Shown: piece after piece, positions 10,217 through 17,758 of the stretch
Position numbering within the stretch: the stretch's first letter is position 1
Layout of the letters: the number at the start of each line of letters is the position of its first letter
Assembly (NCBI RefSeq): GCF_008329985.2
Contig: NZ_CP038437.2
Location: forward strand, 1,178,001 to 1,242,000
DNA length: 64,000 nucleotides
Source of the DNA: Halomonas binhaiensis
GTDB taxonomy: Bacteria; Pseudomonadota; Gammaproteobacteria; Pseudomonadales; Halomonadaceae
Reading direction: 5' to 3'
The notes under the pieces: generated by a model
Seen by the model: the letters and a program-made list of their open reading frames with translations, nothing else
Databases searched by the model: none
What the model was told of the DNA's origin: nothing
Program-made: the position numbers and the translations under genes

Positions 10217-11242
10217 TCAGCTCTCCATCAAGTGCGTCACGGCTTGGGTCAGATATTCCTGCATGGGCTCGTTCATCCATGTGTTTTTCTTCAGCTCTGG
10301 CTCCTGTTCGTTGGCCTGGCGAATCCTCGCGTGTGTTTCGAGATTGTCACCGGCAAACCTTCGCAATAATGCCAGCCATGCTCCTGCCAGTTGCTGGGCA
10401 GCAGGTGCCTCAGGAGGTGTTTGATCTTCCACCAATTGGCGGAGCTGGGCCATCAAGGGGGGCCATTCATGCATGCACTGTGGATAGTTCTCGCTCATGA
10501 GCTGGAACTCGTCTTCCGACAGGTATTGCCGGTAGATGGCCAGCTTGTGCGAGGCAAGTGCCTGCATCACGAAGTCCGCGACTTGCGTGGAAATGCCTAG
10601 CTGATTCTGGACCCCAGGCTCATTGGCATGCATGGCATTCAGCTTGTCGAGCAGGCGAGGGTCGCCGTCCGTATCGCGCTCCAGTGTCGTCATCCAGCGC
10701 TTGGCTAGCTCCTGGGCCTCGGTCGAGGAAGGCAAGGCGTTGTGGCTCAACAATGTTTCGGCCTGTGTTATCAGGTTTTGCCATTGTGTCTCGCACTCGG
10801 CATCGGCCTGATAGAGCTGCAGGCGATTCAACTCTTCGGGGGTGAAGTAACGGTCATACATGGTCATCAACTCCAGCGTTTTCAGCCAATCGCCCATGGC
10901 AGGCTCTTCACCGTGCACGAACTGCCGGTGCATGTTTCGCAGCCGGTCACACAGCAGACGGCGGTGAGCAATCTGCTGTTCCAGCATGTGAATCTGCCGT
11001 TCGATCACCGTAGCCATTGGTGGCGATGGCTGGTCGAGCAGGGTGCCGATATCGCTCAATGTCATACCCAGGGACTGTAGCGCCTGAATGCGGTGCAGGC
11101 GGTCTATATCCTGACGTCGATAGAGTCGATAGCCGGCCTCGGATCGCATGGACGGTTTGAGCAGACCAATGTCGTCGTAATGGTGAAGTGTTCTGACCGT
11201 GAGTCCCGTGCGTTTGGCCAGTTCACCAATGCGCAGCAACAT
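10217..11242 (-). CDS. MerR-family regulator with TipAS-like effector domain
   Basis: The 341-residue protein begins with a classic MerR DNA-binding domain (LRIGELAKRTGLTVRTLHHY, then GYRLYRRQDIDRL). A long helix and a C-terminal domain follow that resembles the TipAS antibiotic-recognition domain (EELNRLQ..., EDEFQLMSENYPQCMHEW). TipA-type proteins sense ligands and activate promoters with long spacers. The gene has its own MerR-type promoter candidate inside the end of the hxlR gene upstream. The ligand is not predictable. Neighbours suggest electrophile, quinone or drug stress. Confidence 0.9.
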   Translation of the reverse strand: MLLRIGELAKRTGLTVRTLHHYDDIGLLKPSMRSEAGYRLYRRQDIDRLHRIQALQSLGMTLSDIGTLLDQPSPPMATVIERQIHMLEQQIAHRRLLCDRLRNMHRQFVHGEEPAMGDWLKTLELMTMYDRYFTPEELNRLQLYQADAECETQWQNLITQAETLLSHNALPSSTEAQELAKRWMTTLERDTDGDPRLLDKLNAMHANEPGVQNQLGISTQVADFVMQALASHKLAIYRQYLSEDEFQLMSENYPQCMHEWPPLMAQLRQLVEDQTPPEAPAAQQLAGAWLALLRRFAGDNLETHARIRQANEQEPELKKNTWMNEPMQEYLTQAVTHLMES

Positions 11243-11273
11243 GCCTCATCTCCTTGCGTTCATGCGTGACTGG

Positions 11274-11304
11274 AGCATGAAGGATCACGTTACGTGAGGG
11301 TCAA
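11274..11304 (-). promoter_or_regulatory. MerR-type promoter with 19-bp spacer
   Basis: On the minus strand TTGACC (-35, 11304-11299) and CATGCT (-10, 11279-11274) are separated by 19 bp. The spacer holds the dyad TCACGTTACGTGA (plus-strand 11285-11297). An over-long spacer with a central dyad is the hallmark of MerR-activated promoters. It sits 32 bp before the merR start, so autoregulation is likely. It overlaps the last codons of the hxlR gene. Confidence 0.6.
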
Positions 11305-11668
11305 GCGTGCTGTTGGACGCTTTTTGCGTGCTGGAGGATGACTCGCTTTCTTCATCTTTGTCTGAGGTCGTTTCCCACCATTGGCCCAAGGCATCGATCA
11401 GCGGTACCAGTTGGTGGCCGGCGGCTGTCAGGTCGTATTCGACACGCAATGGATATCCCTCGAACTCGGTGCGTTCGACGATGCCGGCTTCCTGAAGCTT
11501 GCGCAGCTCCATGGTCAGCATCTTATGAGAAATGGTGGGATTGTCCCGGCGCAGGTCGGCAAAGCGCTTCGTGCCTTCCTTCAGGTAATAGATCAGCAGA
11601 GTCGGCCAGCGGCCACTCAGGATCTGCATCACTTCTTCGATGGGGCAGCGTGAAACCAGATCTTTCAT
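11285..11668 (-). CDS. HxlR-family transcriptional regulator
   Basis: This 127-residue protein has the HxlR winged-helix signature: CPIEEVMQILSGRWPTLLIYYL, then RFADLRRDNPTISHKMLTM, ending in a hydrophilic Ser/Glu tail. Unlike most HxlR proteins the first Cys is followed by ...IEEVMQILSGRW. That single Cys near residue 8 is the residue that senses electrophiles or oxidants in the YodB/QorR group, so redox sensing is plausible. It is divergent from the GST gene at 11846, its probable target. It lies upstream of merR on the same strand. Confidence 0.9.
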   Translation of the reverse strand: MKDLVSRCPIEEVMQILSGRWPTLLIYYLKEGTKRFADLRRDNPTISHKMLTMELRKLQEAGIVERTEFEGYPLRVEYDLTAAGHQLVPLIDALGQWWETTSDKDEESESSSSTQKASNSTLDPHVT

Positions 11669-11693
11669 GGCAGGCCTCGTAGTTCAATTTCTT

Positions 11694-11767
11694 AGTTCAA
11701 TCTCGTCGTTGCAGTCTCGTAGCGACAATCTCGTCGTTGCCATCATGGTTACCAAAAAGTGCGTAAT
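11694..11767. promoter_or_regulatory. HxlR-GST divergent control region with degenerate 14-bp repeats and a dyad
   Basis: Imperfect 13-14 bp tandem units follow one another from about 11681 to 11747. Examples are AGTTCAATCTCGT (11694), CGTTGCAGTCTCGT (11707) and AGCGACAATCTCGT (11721). A dyad, GTTAC-N10-GTAAT (11748-11767), follows. HxlR proteins bind dyads in such divergent spacers, so the dyad is the better operator candidate. Confidence 0.45.
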
Positions 11768-11845
11768 TTACTTGCCTGGGAAGGCGAGTAGGATCGGACC
11801 GAGCTGCGCAGCGTCATGACTCATTCGTGTCTTGGAGAATAGACG

Positions 11846-12550
11846 ATGGAACCGATCCTACTTTACGGCTACCCCTTGGGCAGCTCAATGGGGCTTGTCG
11901 CTGCCCTGGAATGGCTGGGCCAGCCTTACCGCCTGTGCCGCGTTGATATGCTGGGCGAAATGCGTGATCCATCCTATGCGCGGATCAATCTTCGCCATGA
12001 AACACCCGCTTTCATCACTGATGAGGGCAGGGTGCTGAGCGAAACCATGGCGATTGCTGCCTGGCTAGAAGCCAGAGACGTCGAGCGGCGTATCAGTTTC
12101 GATCCGTTGACAGCGGAGGCTGATCGCATGCATCAGTTGATGGGGTTCGTGAACAGCGGCTTCACAGGGGCATTCACTCCTCTGTGGATTGCTTTGGAGA
12201 TGGAAGTGCCAGACCCCACCATTCAGGCGATGCTGCGGAAATCAGGTATTGAGCGGGTTATCGAGCGGCATGACAAACTCGAAGCCATGATCGGAGAGGA
12301 TGCCTTTCTTATTGGCGAACACCCGACACTCGCGGATGCGCTGCTGGCTGGTGTTGCCCGCTGGCTTGAGTACTTCGATGTTGCCGCCAAGGCGCGCTGG
12401 CCGAAACTAGCGGCACTTCGTCAGCGATTGGAAGCCGAGCCAGCCGTGATCTACGCGACAGCATTGGAAAGCGGCGAGAGTATCCAGGGAGCGGGTGCCT
12501 GCCTTGGCCATGTGTCACTGGCTGAGGTGATCGAGCGTTACGGTAACTGA
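11846..12550 (+). CDS. Glutathione S-transferase family protein
   Basis: This 234-residue protein has the thioredoxin-like GST N-domain (ILLYGYPLGSSMGLVAALEW, with Ser residues in the active loop). HETPAFITDEGRVLSETMAI is the glutathione gamma-glutamyl binding segment with the cis-Pro and Glu-Ser pair. A helical C-domain follows (AFLIGEHPTLADALLAGVARWLEYFD). It probably conjugates or reduces an electrophile with glutathione. The divergent HxlR gene is the likely regulator. The exact GST class is not clear. Confidence 0.9.
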   Translation: MEPILLYGYPLGSSMGLVAALEWLGQPYRLCRVDMLGEMRDPSYARINLRHETPAFITDEGRVLSETMAIAAWLEARDVERRISFDPLTAEADRMHQLMGFVNSGFTGAFTPLWIALEMEVPDPTIQAMLRKSGIERVIERHDKLEAMIGEDAFLIGEHPTLADALLAGVARWLEYFDVAAKARWPKLAALRQRLEAEPAVIYATALESGESIQGAGACLGHVSLAEVIERYGN

Positions 12551-12561
12551 GATCTCCTCAC

Positions 12562-12590
12562 GCGAAGCCACCGGCTTTGGCTGGCTTCGC
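12562..12590. terminator. Hairpin between convergent genes
   Basis: Arms GCGAAGCCA (12562-12570) and TGGCTTCGC (12582-12590) form a 9-bp perfect stem just after the GST stop codon. There is no long T-run. The convergent layout fits a shared terminator. Confidence 0.5.
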
Positions 12591-12620
12591 ATGAGCATGA
12601 TGTCCTTACTGGGGCTGGCG

Positions 12621-12797
12621 TCAATCTCGCGAGAGCTTCTTGACTCGTTGCTCGGCACGTTTCACTGTCGCTATTTTCTCTGGTCGTTTCATGGCCTTCC
12701 AGCGACGTATTTCATCTATCGTGCGCCCACAATCGACACATAGCTCCCCTTGGAGTCGGCAGGCAGATATACAGGGGCTATCTATTTTCTTCGCCAT
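12621..12797 (-). CDS. DUF1289 small cysteine-rich protein
   Basis: This 58-residue protein begins MAKKIDSPCISACRLQ and continues ELCVDCGRTIDEIRRW. Four cysteines in the pattern CxxxC...CxxC are those of the DUF1289 family, presumed to bind metal. A basic helical tail follows. Its ATG directly abuts the TGA of the upstream gene (TGAATG), which indicates translational coupling. Function is unknown for the family. Confidence 0.85.
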   Translation of the reverse strand: MAKKIDSPCISACRLQGELCVDCGRTIDEIRRWKAMKRPEKIATVKRAEQRVKKLSRD

Positions 12798-13163
12798 TCA
12801 ATGACTCTCCGGTTTCGAGCGTAGTCGTCGTTGCCAGTTGCCTCCGTGGGCTCGCTGGCACTCTTCTTCGCTATCGAAGTCGACATGGCGAGAGATGTCG
12901 TCGACGTGGATACCCATACTGGCAAAGGCTTCGGCGGTAAGGTCGAGAATTCGTCCATGGGCTCTGCCTTTCAACGCCTTGGCAAGGTGGGTATGCGTAT
13001 CGAATACCCAGATCACTTCCAGGCTTTCGGGAAAGTGTTGGTAGTCGACTCGATGAGTCAGCCAACAGAACCCGAGCAAGGTTGGCTTGGCCGCCTCACA
13101 GACGCGTGTCAGCTCCGTGACTAAAAGCCGATCCATCTTGCCGCGTTCTCGCTTGGCAATCAT
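12798..13163 (-). CDS. Conserved hypothetical protein
   Basis: The 121-residue protein begins MIAKRERGKMDRLLVTELTR and contains LGFCWLTHRVDYQHFPESL followed by EVIWVFDTHTHL. The ATG at 13163 has AGGAG six bases upstream. It looks like a compact alpha/beta protein with no membrane segment, and I do not recognise a named domain. It is coupled to the DUF1289 gene, so the two are probably made together. The relation to stress genes nearby is positional only. Confidence 0.7.
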   Translation of the reverse strand: MIAKRERGKMDRLLVTELTRVCEAAKPTLLGFCWLTHRVDYQHFPESLEVIWVFDTHTHLAKALKGRAHGRILDLTAEAFASMGIHVDDISRHVDFDSEEECQRAHGGNWQRRLRSKPESH

Positions 13164-13365
13164 GCAGGCTCCTGTGTGTCAAAGTGGTCGAGAAATGTGT
13201 CGATCTGATCCAGAAACGAGTGAGTTGCCTGTCGACGTTTCTTGGGCCAATGACACGATGGCGGCACGGATTCGTATCTTTCAAGATGTTATAACATATC
13301 CATACTGAAAGGCCGATTCCAGAAAAGTGGGGTTGGCTTGCTATCGCTCCAACCCCACTCTCTGA

Positions 13366-14043
13366 TCAGGACAGCAGCTTCAACAGCGCCAGAGCGGATG
13401 CTTCGGATGAGGCGGGGTTCTGGCCAGTGACCAGCAAGCCATCCACTTCGACATGGGACTGCCAATCGTCCCCCTTGGTATAGCGACCGCCATTATCCTT
13501 GAGCATGTCTTCCACCAGGAAGGGGACGGCCTGGGTGAGTCCCACAGCATCTTCTTCGCTGTTGGCGAAGCCGGTGACGGAGCGGCCATTGACCAACGGT
13601 TTGCCGTCGCTGTCTTTGACATGGCGCAGTACACCGGGAGCATGGCAGACGGCTCCGATGGGCTTGCCTGCTCTGTCGGCACTTTCCAGCAGCATGATGG
13701 AGTCGTGATCCTCGGCAAGGTCCCATAATGGGCCATGTCCGCCGGGATAGAACACGGCATCGAAATCCGCGATGGAGACATCGGCCAGCTTGCGGGTATT
13801 GGCCAGGGCCTGCATGGCCGCGGTATCGGCCTCGAAACGACGAGTGGCGTCTGTCTGGGAATCGGGCTCGTTGCTCTTGGGATCGAGCGGAGGTTGGCCA
13901 CCCTTGGGAGATGCCAGGGTCAGGCTGGCACCCGCATCGATGAAGGCATAGTAGGGGGCTGCCAGCTCCTCGAGCCAGAATCCCGTCTTTGCGCCAGTAT
14001 CACCGAGTTGGTCGTGGGATGTCAGGACAATGAGAACGTTCAT
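13366..14043 (-). CDS. DJ-1/PfpI-family protein (HchA/glyoxalase III-like)
   Basis: This 225-residue protein has the DJ-1/PfpI fold with the class I glutamine-amidotransferase-like elbow. The nucleophile Cys is in GAVCHAPGVL (about residue 128), the conserved Glu in TGFWLEELAAPYYAF (about 24), and PGGHGPLWDL carries the oxyanion side. Relatives act as glyoxalase III, chaperone or deglycase-like enzymes for reactive aldehydes. The start at 14043 (MNVLIVLTSH) is preceded by GAGG. An upstream in-frame extension lacks homology-like character. It lies downstream of the CurA-like gene on the same strand. Confidence 0.9.
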   Translation of the reverse strand: MNVLIVLTSHDQLGDTGAKTGFWLEELAAPYYAFIDAGASLTLASPKGGQPPLDPKSNEPDSQTDATRRFEADTAAMQALANTRKLADVSIADFDAVFYPGGHGPLWDLAEDHDSIMLLESADRAGKPIGAVCHAPGVLRHVKDSDGKPLVNGRSVTGFANSEEDAVGLTQAVPFLVEDMLKDNGGRYTKGDDWQSHVEVDGLLVTGQNPASSEASALALLKLLS

Positions 14044-14098
14044 GATATGCCTCTGTGCATGCTCTGGTGTGTAAGTCCGGTGTGCTGGTACGCAAGCT

Positions 14099-15127
14099 TT
14101 ACAGCTCGCCGACGCGGACGACGACCTTGCCGAAATGCTTGCCTTCAAGCAGGTCGATAAGGCCTTGGGGCGCTTGTTCCAGTCCATCGATGAACGCTTC
14201 GCGCAGCTTGACCTTGCCTTGTGCCAGCCATTGGCTCATGTCGCGCATGAAGGGGGCCAATCCTGTCTCGTAATGGTCGAGGATGATAAAGCCCTGCATA
14301 TGCAGGCGTTTGGCCAGTATCTGCATCATCAGTTGCGGAACGCGGTTCGGGCCTGCGGGTAGCTCTGTCTGGTTATAGTGGGCAATCAGCCCGCACACGG
14401 GAATGCGTGCTGCGACATTGAGCTGGGGTAGAACGGCTTCGAACACCGCGCCACCGACGTTTTCGTAGTACACGTCGATGCCATCGGGAGTGGCGGTGGC
14501 CAGCTGCTCGGCGAAATCCGCAGCCCGGTGGTCAAGGCACACATCAAAGCCTAGCTCTTCCACTGCATAGCGACACTTTTCTGCGCCACCGGCGATGCCT
14601 ACGGCGCGAGCTCCCTTGAGTTTGGCCAACTGGCCCACTACCGCGCCGACCGGGCCGGTGGCCGAGGCCACGACGACCGTCTCGCCAGCCTGGGGCTGAC
14701 CAATGTTCAGCAAGCCGTGATAGGCCGTGAAGCCTGGCATGCCCAGTGCGCTCAAGGCCAGCGATGGCTGCGGCATGTTGTTGTCGAGTGGAATGAGATC
14801 AGAGCCATCCGAGAGTGCATATTCCTGCCAGCCGCTATTGCCGTTGACCAGGTCGCCAACCTTGAACTCAGGATGACGAGACGCTTCCACGCGGCTGACC
14901 GTGCCGCCGACCATCACCTCGCCGAGCTCTACCGGAGGGGCATAGGAAGGGGCATCGCTCATGCGTCCACGCATGTAAGGATCGAGGGAGAGATAGATCG
15001 TGCGCAGCAGTACCTGTCCCTCGCCAGGTGTTGGCACCGCTTGCTGCTCAAGGCGAAAATCGCTTGGCTTGGGAGCCCCGTTGGGGCGTGAGTTCAGGAC
15101 GACTCGGCGATTGCTGGGGGTTGTCAT
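14099..15127 (-). CDS. NADPH-dependent alkenal/curcumin-reductase-like oxidoreductase (MDR, CurA type)
   Basis: This 342-residue zinc-free MDR protein matches the CurA/leukotriene B4 dehydrogenase group. LSLDPYMRGRMSD is in the N-domain, TVVVASATGPVGAVVGQLAKL is the nucleotide-binding motif, and VDVYYENVGG-type sequence (IDVYYENVGGAVFEAVL) is present. Such enzymes reduce alpha,beta-unsaturated carbonyls with NADPH. The start at 15127 has a perfect AAGGAG six bases upstream. A TetR-type operator lies 43 bp further upstream. The divergent TetR gene is the probable regulator. Confidence 0.92.
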   Translation of the reverse strand: MTTPSNRRVVLNSRPNGAPKPSDFRLEQQAVPTPGEGQVLLRTIYLSLDPYMRGRMSDAPSYAPPVELGEVMVGGTVSRVEASRHPEFKVGDLVNGNSGWQEYALSDGSDLIPLDNNMPQPSLALSALGMPGFTAYHGLLNIGQPQAGETVVVASATGPVGAVVGQLAKLKGARAVGIAGGAEKCRYAVEELGFDVCLDHRAADFAEQLATATPDGIDVYYENVGGAVFEAVLPQLNVAARIPVCGLIAHYNQTELPAGPNRVPQLMMQILAKRLHMQGFIILDHYETGLAPFMRDMSQWLAQGKVKLREAFIDGLEQAPQGLIDLLEGKHFGKVVVRVGEL

Positions 15128-15169
15128 GGTAGCTCCTTGAGTTGTGAGCATCGTGATGAATTTCAAGAG

Positions 15170-15184
15170 TAGACCAGTCGTCTA
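15170..15184. promoter_or_regulatory. TetR-type operator upstream of CurA-like gene
   Basis: TAGACCAGTCGTCTA is a dyad (TAGAC-N5-GTCTA). It is identical to the one before the tetR gene at 15950. It resembles the TAGACC...GGTCTA boxes bound by NemR-type TetR repressors. Confidence 0.75.
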
Positions 15185-15322
15185 CAGGGTGGGCGAAAAA
15201 GTGGGTAAAAAAACAGAGAGTAAAACTTCAGGGGCAACACATTCCGCTAAGTCGAAATTTCACAAAGTAGAAGTTGTAGAGAATGAAATGGTAGGTAGTG
15301 AAAGTTTTAGATCATGGAAACT

Positions 15323-15946
15323 TTAGATCGAGGAAGAAGGCAGCCCCAGAAGAACATGGGTGGCTCTCAGCGCCGTATCCAAGGGCTCACGGTCGCGAGT
15401 GATCTTGGCGCGCAAGCTTGCCCCCAGCCAAAGCTGATATAGCGTAGTCGCCGTATCCTGTGGGCTGCTCTGGTGCAATAGGGAGCCATCGGTCATACCG
15501 GCTTCGATTGCCCGTGCCAACCGCGCGATCACCTGATCGGTACCATGTTGCAGCACGATACGCATGGATTCGGACAGATCACTGACTTCCGCGGCCAGTT
15601 TCACGGCGAGACATTTGCCCTTCGGGTCACAGTCGGACTGGGTATCCCGCCATTTGATCCAATAGCCCATCAACAACTCGGCTCCGGATACGCCAGGTTG
15701 GGTCAGGCATGCCTCGAGCTGGTCCAGATAGGCGGAAAAATACGTCTCCAGGAGAGCTTCACCAAAGGCTTCCTTGGAGCCGAAGTAATGGTAGAACGAA
15801 CCCTTGGGCACGCCTGCTGCCTGGAGGATCTCATTCAGGCCAACCGCCGAGAACCCCTTGCCGCTGATGATAATCTGGGCAGTATCGAGGATGTGCTGGC
15901 GCATTTCGTTGATGGGGGATGTTTTCATGCTCTGCAGCATACTCAT
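15323..15946 (-). CDS. TetR-family repressor (NemR/AcuR-like)
   Basis: The 207-residue protein has a TetR N-terminal helix-turn-helix (AQIIISGKGFSAVGLNEILQ, then AAGVPKGSFYHYFGSKEAFG) and a helical ligand domain. The form SFYHYFGSKEAF with a C-terminal Leu/Trp helix resembles TetR repressors that sense electrophiles, such as NemR and AcuR. Cysteines at SDCDPKGKCLAVKL could be the sensing residues. The start may be 15946 or, less likely, an internal Met at 15928. Its dyad is repeated at its own promoter and before the CurA-like gene. Confidence 0.9.
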   Translation of the reverse strand: MSMLQSMKTSPINEMRQHILDTAQIIISGKGFSAVGLNEILQAAGVPKGSFYHYFGSKEAFGEALLETYFSAYLDQLEACLTQPGVSGAELLMGYWIKWRDTQSDCDPKGKCLAVKLAAEVSDLSESMRIVLQHGTDQVIARLARAIEAGMTDGSLLHQSSPQDTATTLYQLWLGASLRAKITRDREPLDTALRATHVLLGLPSSSI

Positions 15947-15949
15947 TAT

Positions 15950-15979
15950 TAGACCAGTCGTCTACAAGCCGGTCGTCTA
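15950..15979. promoter_or_regulatory. Tandem TetR-type operator between tetR and GNAT gene
   Basis: TAGACCAGTCGTCTA (15950-15964) is followed directly by CAAGCCGGTCGTCTA (15965-15979). The second is an imperfect copy in the same phase, so the sites repeat with a 15-bp period. The pair lies 3 bp before the tetR start and 22 bp before the GNAT start. Both divergent genes are therefore probably controlled by it. Confidence 0.7.
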
Positions 15980-16001
15980 TCAACATTAGGGAGCCAACGT
16001 A

Positions 16002-16724
16002 ATGGATACAGCACTGGCCGCAGCGTGCGAAGCCACATGGCCCGCCACAGAATATGCCAAGGCAGGTGGATTCAGCGTAGGGCGTGGACTTGGCGCAGGA
16101 GGGCGCGTCAGTTCCGCCCGAGCGATAGGTGACTGGCAAGAGAGTGACATTGATGCTGTCATCGCCGTGCACCAACACTGGCAACAAGCACCACTCTTTC
16201 GGGTGGTGGATGACGAACAACGGCTAATTGTGGCTCTCGAAGCTCGCGGGTTTCAGTGTGAGAACCCGACCGTGGTCATGGAAACCGCAACAGTTGAATT
16301 GGCCACTGTGGCATTACCTCGAGGAATGGCTTCTTCCATCTGGCCACCATCTGAGAGCCAGCGTGACATCTGGGCTGCGGGAAATATCGGCCCACAACGC
16401 CAGGCGGTGATGGAGAGAGTGAAGGGCGCCAAAGCTGCCATTCTTGGTCAAGTGGAAGGATGTTCGGCAGGTGCCGCTTTCGCCGCTATAGCGCAAGGTG
16501 TGGCAATGGTGCACTGCGTCGAGGTGCTGCCCGACTGGCAGCGTAGGGGCGTGGCCAGCCGCATGATGCACCAGGCTGCGCTTTGGGCTGCCGAGCAGGG
16601 AGCGTCGCGGCTGGCGCTGGCCGTTGGTCGCGAGAACATGGCTGCGATAGCCCTGTATCGGCGTCTTGGGCTTCGGGAGGTGGCGGGATATCGCTATTAC
16701 TCGCCACCAGAAGGAGAGATCTGA
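16002..16724 (+). CDS. GNAT-family N-acetyltransferase
   Basis: This 240-residue protein has a divergent N-terminal half and a clear GNAT half. VHCVEVLPDWQRRGVASRMM at about 169-188 contains the acetyl-CoA pyrophosphate loop Q/R-x-x-G-x-A. ALAVGRENMAAIALYRRLG gives the C-terminal motif B. The ATG is preceded by GGGAG. It may be controlled by the neighbouring TetR through the tandem operator. The acceptor substrate is unknown. The last 28 bp overlap the NUDIX gene on the other strand. Confidence 0.86.
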   Translation: MDTALAAACEATWPATEYAKAGGFSVGRGLGAGGRVSSARAIGDWQESDIDAVIAVHQHWQQAPLFRVVDDEQRLIVALEARGFQCENPTVVMETATVELATVALPRGMASSIWPPSESQRDIWAAGNIGPQRQAVMERVKGAKAAILGQVEGCSAGAAFAAIAQGVAMVHCVEVLPDWQRRGVASRMMHQAALWAAEQGASRLALAVGRENMAAIALYRRLGLREVAGYRYYSPPEGEI

Positions 16725-17113
16725 ATCTGCTCGCCTTGCCTGGTACACCATGCCTGGATTGATCTTGCATAGCCGGGGGGCAGGTTTCCAGGCAGGTCAT
16801 TGATCGGGAAAGTTTCGATCATCTCGTGTTCATGGCTCACCAGGGGAGCGAACTGGCCGAGCAACGTGCAGCCGTAGGTGGCAATGAAGACATGCTTGTG
16901 CGGAATTACCTCAAAGAGGTAAGTATCGATAATATCCTCGACACACACTTCTATACTGATTTCTTCCTGAAACTCCCGCGCCAGGCAGCCTTCAGGCGTC
17001 TCTCCGAGTTCTATGCGTCCCCCTGGAAGTTCCCATTCGTTACGCTCATTGAGTGCCAATACCACCTTGTTGGACGGTAAGAGCAAGACGCCTTTTATTG
17101 ATACAGGAAACAT
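16697..17113 (-). CDS. NUDIX hydrolase
   Basis: This 138-residue protein carries the NUDIX box GRIELGETPEGCLAREFQEE, followed by ISI. That matches G-x5-E-x7-REUxEExGU with the four metal-binding Glu in place. The start MFPVSIKGVLL at 17113 has AGAGG upstream and is preferred to a longer in-frame extension. It hydrolyses a nucleoside-diphosphate-linked compound; which one is not clear. The gene is tail-to-tail with the acetyltransferase, overlapping by 28 bp. Confidence 0.88.
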   Translation of the reverse strand: MFPVSIKGVLLLPSNKVVLALNERNEWELPGGRIELGETPEGCLAREFQEEISIEVCVEDIIDTYLFEVIPHKHVFIATYGCTLLGQFAPLVSHEHEMIETFPINDLPGNLPPGYARSIQAWCTRQGEQIQISPSGGE

Positions 17114-17122
17114 GACGACCTC

Positions 17123-17148
17123 TGGTAGTGACAGGTGGTAGTGACAGG
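17123..17148. repeat. Two-copy 13-bp tandem repeat
   Basis: TGGTAGTGACAGG occurs twice head to tail (17123-17135, 17136-17148), just upstream of the NUDIX start. Confidence 0.8.
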
Positions 17149-17465
17149 CGTGATGACTTTGAACCTGTAAATGCATGTTCATGGGTATTCAATGATCACC
17201 CTACCCCTGAATCAAGCCCACTGTCTGCATGGCAAACAGGGCACTCAGCAACGCGTGTAGAGATCAGAACGAAGAAAGAATATCAGCCATCACAACGGTG
17301 ACTTGATGCTCGCTAGGTGGAGCCGGGTGGTGAATCAGGGTTGAGGAGCAAGACCGCTATAACAGGTGTCATACAGAGAAACCCATGATAGAAAAGAAAT
17401 GCATGATGTATGGGCGTGAATGGCTGCCGTAGTAACCGACAGCTCATCGCGCTGGAAAAGGAACA
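17149..17465. other. Intergenic stretch with no clear gene
   Basis: These roughly 320 bases follow the NUDIX promoter region. I see no conserved-looking frame, tRNA or hairpin. Frames that are open lack ribosome sites and protein-like composition. Confidence 0.5.
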
Positions 17466-17564
17466 TCAACGGCTTAACCACAAACCTGCTGCCACGGCAA
17501 CGGCCACGGTGATGAAGAAAATGCGATTGCGCATGCGGGTATCGCGAGGGGGCTTGGCACTCAT
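17466..17564 (-). CDS. Possible 32-residue single-span membrane peptide
   Basis: A short frame begins MSAKPPRDTRMRNRIFFITV and ends with a hydrophobic stretch rich in Ala and Val, then WLSR. It has a basic N-terminus and one membrane span. GAGGA lies about seven bases before the ATG, which is the main support. It may instead be the start of a gene whose rest has been lost: a second open frame continues downstream in another phase. Convincing homology was not recognised. Confidence 0.35.
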   Translation of the reverse strand: MSAKPPRDTRMRNRIFFITVAVAVAAGLWLSR

Positions 17565-17758
17565 CAGGCTTCCTCGAAGTGAACGGATTGGTTTTGCCAA
17601 TGGCAATGGGGTGACACATGGTAATCCCGTTGTGCGGCTATCTCTACTCGCTGGACTCTGCAGCGATGATTGGAGAAATGCCTGTGCCCATTGGCTTTTC
17701 GTGCATGGCCTGGAGAAGGTGATGTCCCGGCGAATGCAACAGTACAGGAGAAGCCCTG

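Noticed and set aside
15144..15326. 60-codon plus-strand frame in the CurA-TetR spacer
   Set aside because: It reads across the operator and has an unlikely Lys/Ser composition; the spacer is regulatory.
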